NCBI GenBank assembly: GCA_937983305.1
Contig: CALKAJ010000085.1
Span: forward strand, 1-11,819
Source of the DNA: an uncultured Ignavibacteriota bacterium
GTDB taxonomy: Bacteria; Bacteroidota; Ignavibacteria; Tepidaquicellales; Tepidaquicellaceae
Reading direction: 5' to 3'
Length of the DNA: 11,819 bases
Made by a program: the position numbers and the translations under genes. The notes beneath the pieces were generated by a model that was given only the letters and a program-made list of their open reading frames with translations, searched no databases and was not told the origin of the DNA. Below, one piece after another: positions 5,592 through 11,819 of this stretch. Position 1 is the first letter of the stretch. Each line of letters begins with the position of its first letter.

Positions 5592-6801
5592 GTGTAGGCA
5601 TTGAACCCGTAAAAGCAAGAATAAGTGCAACAACCAGCAGAGAGCCTGCAAGAATGAATGACCAGTGCAATGAGCCTGTTTGAGCTTTCAGCATTTGTGA
5701 GATTCTGCTGAGTATAAAACCTCCGATGCCCCATGCCGTGAAAAGAAATCCGTAATTTGCACCGAAATTTTTCATACCCCATTTTTCTTTGGTAATAGTT
5801 GGAAAGATTGTGAGATTAGAACCGTAACTAAATCCTATGAAAGTAGCAATGAACAGCAGTAAAATAATACTAACATTCTCATTGTTAATTACAAAAGCGG
5901 CAGTAAACATTAACAAAGTCTGGAAAAAAATAAACATTATTAATGTTTTCATTTTCCCGATTTTATCGGACATTATCCCGGATATAACTCTTCCGGCGGC
6001 ATTCCCGAGTGCTATAATAATAACTCCCCAAAAAGCCTGCTTACCAAGTCCTTTTTTTACCATTTCAGTAATAAAGCTGATTACCATTAGTCCCGCACCT
6101 GCTCCAATAAAATAGATAATCCAGAGTCTGTAAAAATCAAAATGCTTTAAAATATCTTTTAGAGAATAATTATTTTCTTCGGCAGAAATATTCATTTTTT
6201 CTTCCAATAAAGTATTTTTCGGATTTTTCAGAAAGAATGCGGCACTGAATAAAATTATTGAAAACCCAATCCCATAATAGAGAATTGCATTTCCAAAACC
6301 GTAATGTTCAAATAGATATGTGAACAGCGGAGCAAGATAAACTGAAGAAAGTCCAAAACCTGCAACTACAACTCCCGTAACAAGTCCGGTTTTTTCAGGT
6401 GAAAACCATTTGATAATAACCGGTGTAATGGCTGAGTAACAAAATCCGATTCCACTGCCTGCAAGAATACCAAAACCAATAATCCATAAAACATAACTTG
6501 TTGAAAATGCCATAATAAAAAGCCCTGAAGAAATAAGGATTCCGCCTATATAGATTGTTATACGAGGTCCAAGTTTATCCTGCATTTTTCCTGCGAAAAT
6601 CATTGTAAGTGAAAATACAAGTACGGCAATTGAGTAAGGGTCGTTTAAAGCCGATATATCCCAATTGAAACCGGTATTGCTGTTCAATTTAACTGATGTT
6701 TCAATTGCTTCTTTAATAATACTCCAGGCGTAAATTATTCCTAATGCAAGACTAAGTATTAAAGCGGCAGTAAGAACGATATATCTTTTATTTTTTTGCA
6801 T
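5563..6801 (-). CDS. MFS transporter, oxalate/formate antiporter (OFA) family
   Basis: The 412-residue protein has the 12-helix major-facilitator layout. The first helix is about residues 7-26 (ending GIIYAWSI). The loop between helices 2 and 3 carries GKMQDKLGPR (71-80), the MFS motif A. A long polar central loop falls near residues 195-220. Features typical of the OFA family are the YAWSI end of helix 1, GSGIGFCYSAITPVIIKWF in helix 4 to 5, and NYGFLFTAWGIGG in helix 11. Members exchange small monocarboxylates or oxalate/formate across the inner membrane; the actual substrate cannot be read here. Length is normal. No Shine-Dalgarno precedes the ATG. It is divergent from the phosphatase gene and convergent with the peroxiredoxin gene; its final codons are part of that operon's terminator hairpin. 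Confidence 0.92.
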   Translation of the reverse strand: MQKNKRYIVLTAALILSLALGIIYAWSIIKEAIETSVKLNSNTGFNWDISALNDPYSIAVLVFSLTMIFAGKMQDKLGPRITIYIGGILISSGLFIMAFSTSYVLWIIGFGILAGSGIGFCYSAITPVIIKWFSPEKTGLVTGVVVAGFGLSSVYLAPLFTYLFEHYGFGNAILYYGIGFSIILFSAAFFLKNPKNTLLEEKMNISAEENNYSLKDILKHFDFYRLWIIYFIGAGAGLMVISFITEMVKKGLGKQAFWGVIIIALGNAAGRVISGIMSDKIGKMKTLIMFIFFQTLLMFTAAFVINNENVSIILLLFIATFIGFSYGSNLTIFPTITKEKWGMKNFGANYGFLFTAWGIGGFILSRISQMLKAQTGSLHWSFILAGSLLVVALILAFTGSMPTQKNRNTYLK

Positions 6802-6805
6802 TATT

Positions 6806-6892
6806 GGTTTTTATACAAAAATAAATATTTGAAGCAGCATTTATAAGTGATAATAGCGGTATCTTCTTATTTAAAAAAATTGTATAAAAATT
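6806..6892. repeat. Inverted TTGTATAAAAA elements in the divergent promoter region
   Basis: TTGTATAAAAA occurs on the plus strand at 6880-6890 and in reverse at 6808-6818, facing outward toward the phosphatase and MFS genes. Each contains TATAAA, so they may be -10 elements of divergent promoters or a pair of regulator sites. The MFS-side copy is only seven bases from its ATG, which would leave almost no leader. Confidence 0.35.
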
Positions 6893-6952
6893 GGCATTAA
6901 ATTGATTTATTAATTGTGTATTTTTATTTAAACATCCTAATTTAAAATCCCT

Positions 6953-8050
6953 ATGCTAAAAATATTTTATTACCTGAATAGTCTGAAACCGATTCCATTA
7001 ATTATGGTTTCGTTTTTTCTTGTTCTTGGAATTAGTTTTTTGGATTTCATTACTTCAAACGAGGTTGATTTTTTTGTTTATTACTCAATACCCGTTATAA
7101 TTATAACCTGGTATGGAGGAATGAAATCGGGATTCCTGATGGCTTTTCTTGCACTTCTATCATGGCTTGCAGATAATTATTACGGACGGGCAGGAGAAAC
7201 TTTACATTTTATTTCTATCTGGAATTTGGGTATTCAGTTAATATTTTTTCTGCTGCTTGTTATTTTAATATATTCTATTAAGTATTTTGTAAATGAAATC
7301 GAAGAAGCAGAAAAATTAAAGGTAAGAAAAGAAAGAGAACTCGCGAAAAAAGTACAGCAAAAGTTTTTTCCTCAATACAATCCGGAGTTTTTGGGAATTG
7401 AATATTTCGGCAAATCAATACCCGCCGATTCTGTAGGGGGAGATTTTTATGACTATTTCAAATTAAATGAAGATAAAATAAGTTTCTTAATCGGAGATAT
7501 TAAAGGACACGGATTGGCATCTGCATTGCTAATGGCAGGAACGGAAGGAAATATCAGAAGCAACGCTTTGATATGCGGCGGCAATCCTTCAGAGCTTGTA
7601 TCAAAAGTAAACAGATTCTTTTGCAATACATCGGATTCAAGCGATTTTGCAAGTTTCTTGTATTCAGTTATTGATATCAAAACCCGTGAAATTAAGTTCG
7701 TAAACGCAGGACACAATCCGCCATTGATATTTGATATAAAAAATAAAAGAACAGTTGATTCCAATGAATCTGATTTATTGATTGGAATTATGGAATCTGC
7801 AAATTACAAGGAAACTACTGCCGTTTTTAACAGCGGAGATATAATACTGCTCTATACAGATGGAATAACAGAAGTTATGAATACGAAAAACGAACAGTAC
7901 GGCGTCGAAAAATTAAAAACATTAATTATAGAAAATTACAACCTAACCGCAGGGGAAATTTTTAATAAAATTATTGAAGATATAACTCGATTTTCAGGAA
8001 ACGGCAATTTTGATGACGACGTTACGGGTGTCGTCATCAAAATTGTATAG
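6953..8050 (+). CDS. Membrane-anchored SpoIIE/RsbU-type PP2C serine phosphatase
   Basis: The 365-residue protein has about four N-terminal membrane helices (roughly residues 14-32, 41-55, 58-73 and 88-112). A charged helical linker follows (113-135), then a SpoIIE-family PPM phosphatase domain (about 136-365). Metal-binding signatures are visible: SVGGDFYDYF (160-169), GDIKGHG (181-187), YTDGITE (301-307) and DDDVTG (354-359). Such enzymes dephosphorylate STAS anti-anti-sigma proteins in partner-switching pathways, so this is probably a membrane-sensing regulator of stress or envelope genes. GDIKGHG has Lys where GDVSGHG is common; the metal-binding Asp is kept. No anti-sigma kinase or STAS gene is next to it, so the target is unknown. 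The leader is AT-rich without Shine-Dalgarno. The end of the gene forms a perfect hairpin (8005-8045). Confidence 0.9.
   Translation: MLKIFYYLNSLKPIPLIMVSFFLVLGISFLDFITSNEVDFFVYYSIPVIIITWYGGMKSGFLMAFLALLSWLADNYYGRAGETLHFISIWNLGIQLIFFLLLVILIYSIKYFVNEIEEAEKLKVRKERELAKKVQQKFFPQYNPEFLGIEYFGKSIPADSVGGDFYDYFKLNEDKISFLIGDIKGHGLASALLMAGTEGNIRSNALICGGNPSELVSKVNRFFCNTSDSSDFASFLYSVIDIKTREIKFVNAGHNPPLIFDIKNKRTVDSNESDLLIGIMESANYKETTAVFNSGDIILLYTDGITEVMNTKNEQYGVEKLKTLIIENYNLTAGEIFNKIIEDITRFSGNGNFDDDVTGVVIKIV
8005..8045 (+). terminator. Perfect 16-bp hairpin built from the last phosphatase codons
   Basis: CAATTTTGATGACGAC (8005-8020) and GTCGTCATCAAAATTG (8030-8045) are exact reverse complements around a 9-base loop, which could close further by G-U pairs. 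It lies entirely inside the phosphatase coding sequence, ending just before its TAG. The convergent gene ends at 8069. Downstream is only TGTTTTAATAATTT, so it would be a weak or stability-type terminator on the plus strand. No U-run follows on the minus strand. Confidence 0.7.
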
Positions 8051-8068
8051 TGTTTTAATAATTTGAGA

Positions 8069-10498
8069 TTATTGAGGTCTTGACTGGTCTTGCTGCTGGT
8101 CCTGACCTTCGTTGGTATTTTGTTTTACCTTCTTTTGTTTCATCATATACTTATTTGTATTTCCGAATCTGTATGAGAAATTCAAATATGCAATTCTTGA
8201 ATCAGGGATTGTTGAAGTACTTGAAACATATCCGTTTCCAGTAACATCATTTCCCCATTCGGAGGTCTTGAAAATATCCGTAAATCTTAAAGTAATTGTT
8301 GTACTGTTATCAAAGAATGTTTTTGTAAGAGCAAGGTCAAGATTCGAAGATGGTTTGCCGACTCCCTGAGCATTGATTTTCTTACCATTATAAGCATAGA
8401 AAACTTCAAGGTTAAATAAATCTCCGATTATAAAGGTAGAGCGTATGTTAGCTTTCCACGAAAAACCTTCTTCTGCTTTATAATTACTTTCAAGTGCCTG
8501 ATCGAATTTAGTTTCATAGAAACTAAAAGTTGAGTTCAGATTTAACCATTTTAAAACTGAAGTATTAAGCAATAAATCAACGCCATAGGAATTAAAAGCC
8601 GAAGCGTTTTTATAAGTAATAACAGTTACGTTTGAATCTGTCAGATAACTATATTGCGAAATAACATCTTTAGTCCTTCTAAGAAATGCAAGCGGTGTGA
8701 TTGTACCGATTGGAGTATATAGAGAATAACTCAGTTCATACGAGTCCGTAAATTCCGGGTTCAAATCGGGATTTCCCACGAAAATAAACCTCGGGTCAGG
8801 TTGAATTTTAAATGGATTCATTCTCCAGATATTTGGTCTTGTGATTCTTCTGCTGTAAGCTAATTGAACCTGATTCATATCTCCGATTTTCTGAGTCATG
8901 CTTACTGATGGGAAGAGGTTCAGATAATCTTTTTCAAAATTCTGACCTCCTGTCAGCAGTTCACCTTTGGAATATGTATGCTCAACTCTTAAACCTGTTT
9001 TAAATGAAAAATTACCATAGGAGCTTCCAAACATTAAATATCCTGCTGAAATCCTGTCTGTAAGCTGGAATCTGTTACTTGTTCCAATGTTACGAATATA
9101 TTGTCCGGAGTTGTAATCAAGTGAGTCGTAAACATAATCATTATCGTTTTTCCTGTTAGTGAATTTTATTCCTCCTTCAAATTTTGAAACTGCGGAAACA
9201 GGGTGTACATAATCAGATTGAAAAGTTATAAAGTCACTTTTATTGTTTGTTGTTTCTTTAGAGGTTGGGAAGAGAGGTGAGATTAGGTTGCCGAAAACGT
9301 CATAGTCTTTCTGAACTCTTGTCATATTAAAATCAGTGTTGTTCCCGGAAATAGTCAGGTCTGCAGATAGTTCTTTATCGTCGCCAAGTTTTCCGGTGTA
9401 ATATAAGCTGACAAAATAATTATTAAATTCTCCTCCGTTATCGTTATTTCTAAGATAATAGGATGTCAGGTTTTTATTTGCGTCAAGCAGGTCATTTCGT
9501 GAATTGTTTGAACCTGAGAAATTTGCAAGAGTAAGTGCACCTTCCAGTCCAATTGTATTTCGCTTGATAAACTCATATTCTGCTCCAAGAGGAAGGTAAA
9601 GAAATTTTGAGAAATTTTTTCCCTTGCCATCCATATTCAGATAACTTGAAACAGGTACAAGATAATTAATGCTTGAAGTCATATCAAATCTGTAATTCTG
9701 AACTCCAAGCCATCCTCCCGAAAAAACCGTAAAATCGTCTTTCTTGTAATTGAAGTTCAAGCCTCCGGTATATTTATCATAAGTTCCAAGATTAATCATA
9801 GCAGTGCCCTGATATCCTGATTGAGTGGTTTTCTTAAGGACAATATTAACTATTCCCGTGATGCCTTCGGCTTCGTATTTTGCAGATGGATTAGTGATTA
9901 CTTCAATTTTTTCAATCATCTCTGCGGGCAATTGTTTTAAGCTGCCCATTCTGTTTGGCTTATCGTCTATAAGAATTTTTACATTCTGACTTCCTCTCAG
10001 TGATACATTATCATCGGCATCAACATCAATAAGCGGAGTTTTCTTGAGAACATCAATTGCAGTTCCGCCTTTAAAGAGTGAAGATTTTCCGACATCGAAA
10101 ACTTTTTTATCGCCTTCAAATGTCATTATCGGCATTTCACCTTCAATAACTACTTCGTCTGTCATCATAACGGAAGAGGTCATTTTTATAATGCCAAGGT
10201 CTTTTTCCGAAGCATCAAGCGAAATATTTTCGGCTTTGTATGTCTCATATCCGATAAAACTGATTTCGATATTATATGTACCGTGTGATAATTTCTCGAC
10301 TGAAAAATCTCCTGATTTACTGCTGAGATTTCCTCCGGAAATTTTTGTTTCACCTGATTTGAATATCTTAATGGTAGCTGATTCTAAAGGTGTATTATCT
10401 TTTGAATCAACAACTTTACCGCTGATTTTACCCGTTTGAGCAAAACCTGTGGAAATAAAAATAAAAAAGAGTAGAAAAGACAGATTTAAATATTTCAT
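8069..10498 (-). CDS. TonB-dependent-receptor-like outer-membrane beta-barrel protein
   Basis: The 809-residue protein has a Sec signal peptide (hydrophobic FLLFFIFIS, likely cleavage after GFA at residue 20). Next is a carboxypeptidase-regulatory-like beta-sandwich (about 24-110, with GKISGKVVDSKDNTPLESAT and FIGYETY). A plug domain follows (about 115-225, including SLRGSQNVKILIDDKP and ITNPSAKYEAEGITGIVNIV). The rest is a long beta-barrel. This architecture is typical of the Bacteroidota outer-membrane beta-barrel family related to TonB-dependent receptors. The ligand cannot be told. No SusD partner or TonB/ExbBD gene is adjacent, which argues against a polysaccharide-utilisation pair. The barrel ends near residue 778 (NFSYRFGN) and is followed by about 30 polar residues rich in Lys, Gln and Asn. 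An inverted repeat lies about 40 bases upstream. Confidence 0.92.
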   Translation of the reverse strand: MKYLNLSFLLFFIFISTGFAQTGKISGKVVDSKDNTPLESATIKIFKSGETKISGGNLSSKSGDFSVEKLSHGTYNIEISFIGYETYKAENISLDASEKDLGIIKMTSSVMMTDEVVIEGEMPIMTFEGDKKVFDVGKSSLFKGGTAIDVLKKTPLIDVDADDNVSLRGSQNVKILIDDKPNRMGSLKQLPAEMIEKIEVITNPSAKYEAEGITGIVNIVLKKTTQSGYQGTAMINLGTYDKYTGGLNFNYKKDDFTVFSGGWLGVQNYRFDMTSSINYLVPVSSYLNMDGKGKNFSKFLYLPLGAEYEFIKRNTIGLEGALTLANFSGSNNSRNDLLDANKNLTSYYLRNNDNGGEFNNYFVSLYYTGKLGDDKELSADLTISGNNTDFNMTRVQKDYDVFGNLISPLFPTSKETTNNKSDFITFQSDYVHPVSAVSKFEGGIKFTNRKNDNDYVYDSLDYNSGQYIRNIGTSNRFQLTDRISAGYLMFGSSYGNFSFKTGLRVEHTYSKGELLTGGQNFEKDYLNLFPSVSMTQKIGDMNQVQLAYSRRITRPNIWRMNPFKIQPDPRFIFVGNPDLNPEFTDSYELSYSLYTPIGTITPLAFLRRTKDVISQYSYLTDSNVTVITYKNASAFNSYGVDLLLNTSVLKWLNLNSTFSFYETKFDQALESNYKAEEGFSWKANIRSTFIIGDLFNLEVFYAYNGKKINAQGVGKPSSNLDLALTKTFFDNSTTITLRFTDIFKTSEWGNDVTGNGYVSSTSTIPDSRIAYLNFSYRFGNTNKYMMKQKKVKQNTNEGQDQQQDQSRPQ

Positions 10499-10537
10499 TT
10501 TTTAGAATTAGTTTCTTTTTTTACGAATTAAGTAAGT

Positions 10538-10556
10538 ATAAGTTACAAAAACTTAT
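10538..10556. repeat. 7-5-7 inverted repeat upstream of the outer-membrane protein gene
   Basis: ATAAGTT (10538-10544) and AACTTAT (10550-10556) are exact reverse complements with a 5-base spacer, starting 40 bases upstream of the ATG at 10498. It could be an operator or a leader hairpin; nothing identifies a binder. Confidence 0.35.
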
Positions 10557-10700
10557 TCAAATATGTAATATAAATTTTAAAAGACAGACAGAAATTTCCT
10601 TCCGGAAAACAGACAAATAAAAAAATCTGAATTGCAAATAATCGCTTATTTTCTTACTTTTATCAGGATTTATGCAATAAGTAACGAAAATTTTGGATTT

Positions 10701-10719
10701 TTCTTAATATTTTTAAGAA
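10701..10719. repeat. 7-5-7 AT-rich hairpin in the intergenic region
   Basis: TTCTTAA (10701-10707) and TTAAGAA (10713-10719) pair around TATTT. It has no GC core and is in the middle of the divergent intergenic region, so it is more likely a protein site or chance than a terminator. Confidence 0.3.
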
Positions 10720-10888
10720 GCAAAGATGAACAGTAAATTGAATAATTGTGACTTTTATGGCGGAGCTATATTTAAAACGCAAAAATCAAAACCACACCAA
10801 ACTAAAATTAATAACCCGGTCATAAAAGCACTAAGACAACAGAGATTTATAATATTAATAATTATTTTAAAAATAAAGTCTGACAATA

Positions 10889-10943
10889 ATCAGACCTATA
10901 CATCCAATTTAGGGCGAATATGTCTCATTTTATCAGACCTATA
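10889..10943. repeat. 12-bp direct repeat ATCAGACCTATA
   Basis: ATCAGACCTATA occurs exactly at 10889-10900 and again at 10932-10943, 43 bases apart start to start, about 50-100 bases upstream of the nuclease gene. The spacing is close to four helical turns, so paired binding sites on one DNA face are possible. They could also be a small duplication scar. Confidence 0.5.
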
Positions 10944-10995
10944 AACGAGCTATGAGGCACTCTAAAAAAAGACGCAGCAGTTGTAATATAAAAAT

Positions 10996-11784
10996 TTGAA
11001 AAATATTAAATACGATAAATATCAACGAAATCACGTCATCGTAAAAGGTCGTGAAAAAGCATTGGAAAAATTTGTAAATAGTACGACTATTATTAATGGG
11101 AAAAGGGTTAAACATAAATCAAAGAACTCATGTTCATCAAATAGCGAAGATGCTTTAACATGGTCGTGTTTTGACACTTTACGAAGTTACAAATCTAAAA
11201 ATCTTGTTGATGCATTGAACGAAATATTAGAAGATTCTTTTTACGGTACAAAACCTTTTGATTTTAGTCTTGAAAAAAATATTACAGTTGAGATAGGAAA
11301 AGAATATATAGCTCCGACATTGAAAACCAACAAAAACAAGAATGAAAAAACGGAAGTAGATGCAAGTATTGAAACAGAAGATAAGTTAATTTTTATAGAA
11401 GCAAAATTATATTCACTTATAAGTTTACCTACCGCTTTACAACCACATAATCAAATTGCAAACAAATTACGAATTGGTTTAGATTACTCTCGAAATAACA
11501 AAAAGGAATTCTATTTCATTTTTCTAGATATTGCACCATTAGAAAAATTAACGATACGTAAACCAAAAACTGAAGCCGTACAATCTAGTCATGAATTTTC
11601 AAGTAAATGGAAAAGTGCTTGGTGGTTTAGTTACTATAAAAATCAGAGAAGTTTGAAACCATTAAAAGATGTATTGGTTGACATTTCTATTAAAGATGAC
11701 GAGATAATTCAATTACAACAAAGAATGGGTTGGTTAACATGGGCAAGTTTGTTTAAAATTGTTTTAAGAGCAACAATTAAATGA
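10996..11784 (+). CDS. PD-(D/E)XK-superfamily nuclease-like protein
   Basis: The 262-residue protein is not a family I can name. It shows a restriction-endonuclease-like core: Glu51 in SEDALTW, EVDASIETEDKLIFIEAKLY (120-139) giving Asp122 and the Glu135-Ala-Lys137 catalytic pair, and Gln154 in HNQIANKL. That is the E - D - ExK - Q order of PD-(D/E)XK enzymes. A C-terminal RMGWLTWASL (about 244-253) is a Trp-rich motif seen, from memory, in uncharacterised relatives. There is no signal peptide or membrane segment, so it should act on cytoplasmic nucleic acid. The frame is closed upstream by TAA at 10984, and TTG at 10996 is the only early start; no Shine-Dalgarno is present. A methylase or specificity subunit is not visible. 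A possible second gene begins 19 bases after the stop. Defence or mobile-element function is inference. Confidence 0.72.
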   Translation: MKNIKYDKYQRNHVIVKGREKALEKFVNSTTIINGKRVKHKSKNSCSSNSEDALTWSCFDTLRSYKSKNLVDALNEILEDSFYGTKPFDFSLEKNITVEIGKEYIAPTLKTNKNKNEKTEVDASIETEDKLIFIEAKLYSLISLPTALQPHNQIANKLRIGLDYSRNNKKEFYFIFLDIAPLEKLTIRKPKTEAVQSSHEFSSKWKSAWWFSYYKNQRSLKPLKDVLVDISIKDDEIIQLQQRMGWLTWASLFKIVLRATIK

Positions 11785-11803
11785 AAGAAAAATAACGAGA
11801 AAA

Positions 11804-11819
11804 ATGAACAACGAAATGC
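11804..11819 (+). CDS. Possible start of a downstream gene, cut by the window edge
   Basis: An ATG at 11804 opens a frame (MNNEM) that runs off the right edge, 19 bases after the nuclease stop. The short spacing suggests an operon partner, but only five codons are visible and the leader (AACGAGAAAA) has at best a weak ribosome site. Confidence 0.3.

Larger units (their letters stand above)
10499..10995. other. Long divergent intergenic region, no convincing gene
   Basis: About 500 bases separate the outer-membrane protein gene (-) and the nuclease gene (+). It must hold their promoters. I see AT-rich DNA with several short symmetric elements (annotated separately), an ACAGACA direct repeat (10584-10590 and 10609-10615) flanking a TTCCGGAA palindrome (10600-10607), and a GTCTGA/TCAGAC stem (10878-10895). 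An open frame at 10726-10944 has no protein-like character. No tRNA or known riboswitch is recognised. Confidence 0.6.

Noticed and set aside
10044..10439. 131-residue open frame opposite the outer-membrane protein gene
   Set aside because: It is antisense to the well-supported carboxypeptidase-regulatory-like and plug domains and has no protein-like features.
8069..10498. SusC/SusD polysaccharide-utilisation pair
   Set aside because: The protein has the N-terminal domain order of SusC-like receptors, but no SusD gene or carbohydrate-active enzyme gene is adjacent and the length is shorter than typical SusC.
10726..10944. 72-residue open frame on the plus strand
   Set aside because: No ribosome site, no recognisable domain, a biased composition rich in Ile, Asn and Lys, and it overlaps the repeats at 10889-10943; best read as non-coding.

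Overview
The window is AT-rich bacterial DNA. It looks like the Bacteroidota / Ignavibacteriota-Chlorobiota side of the tree. The reasons are a TonB-dependent outer-membrane protein with an N-terminal carboxypeptidase-regulatory-like domain, an Rhs/YD-repeat protein, and A-rich translation starts that mostly lack a Shine-Dalgarno sequence (two genes, at 3153 and 3697, do have a good one). This placement is inferred from gene content alone. No RNA genes, insertion sequences or CRISPR arrays are visible.

Region 1 (1-2903) is a polymorphic-toxin end of an Rhs gene. The 3' part of an Rhs protein enters from the left edge. It carries YD repeats and the Rhs core, which ends at DPDGR (871-885). After that comes a 213-residue variable C-terminal domain with a zinc-metallopeptidase HExxH motif (HEALH, 1240-1254). 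Two bases after its stop lies a very AT-rich gene for an exported, propeller-like protein, a possible immunity or accessory protein. A 5'-truncated DUF2202 ferritin-like remnant then marks the right edge of this low-GC block.

Region 2 (2927-5591) is an iron/redox cluster. A DUF2892 small membrane protein is divergent from a DUF134 regulator gene, which overlaps a NifX/NifB-type gene with a His-rich tail by four bases. Then come a bacterioferritin with all six diiron ligands and, 25 bases on, a peroxiredoxin. A near-palindrome sits inside the likely promoter of the DUF134-nifX pair and is a candidate autoregulatory operator. Bacterioferritin (iron storage) and peroxiredoxin (peroxide removal) form a plausible oxidative-stress unit.

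Region 3 (5551-10498) is housekeeping and envelope genes in convergent and divergent pairs: an OFA-family MFS transporter (-), a membrane-anchored SpoIIE/RsbU-type PP2C phosphatase (+), and a TonB-dependent-receptor-like beta-barrel protein (-). Two convergent junctions carry strong RNA hairpins that run into the 3' coding sequence. The one at 8005-8045 is a perfect 16-bp inverted repeat made entirely of phosphatase codons.

Region 4 (10499-11819) begins with about 500 bases without a convincing gene, holding short inverted and direct repeats. An orphan PD-(D/E)XK-type nuclease gene with a TTG start follows. The first codons of a possible partner gene start 19 bases later and run off the window.

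The best candidates for something not yet described are the Rhs metallopeptidase domain with its exported partner, and the PD-(D/E)XK protein with its unseen downstream neighbour.
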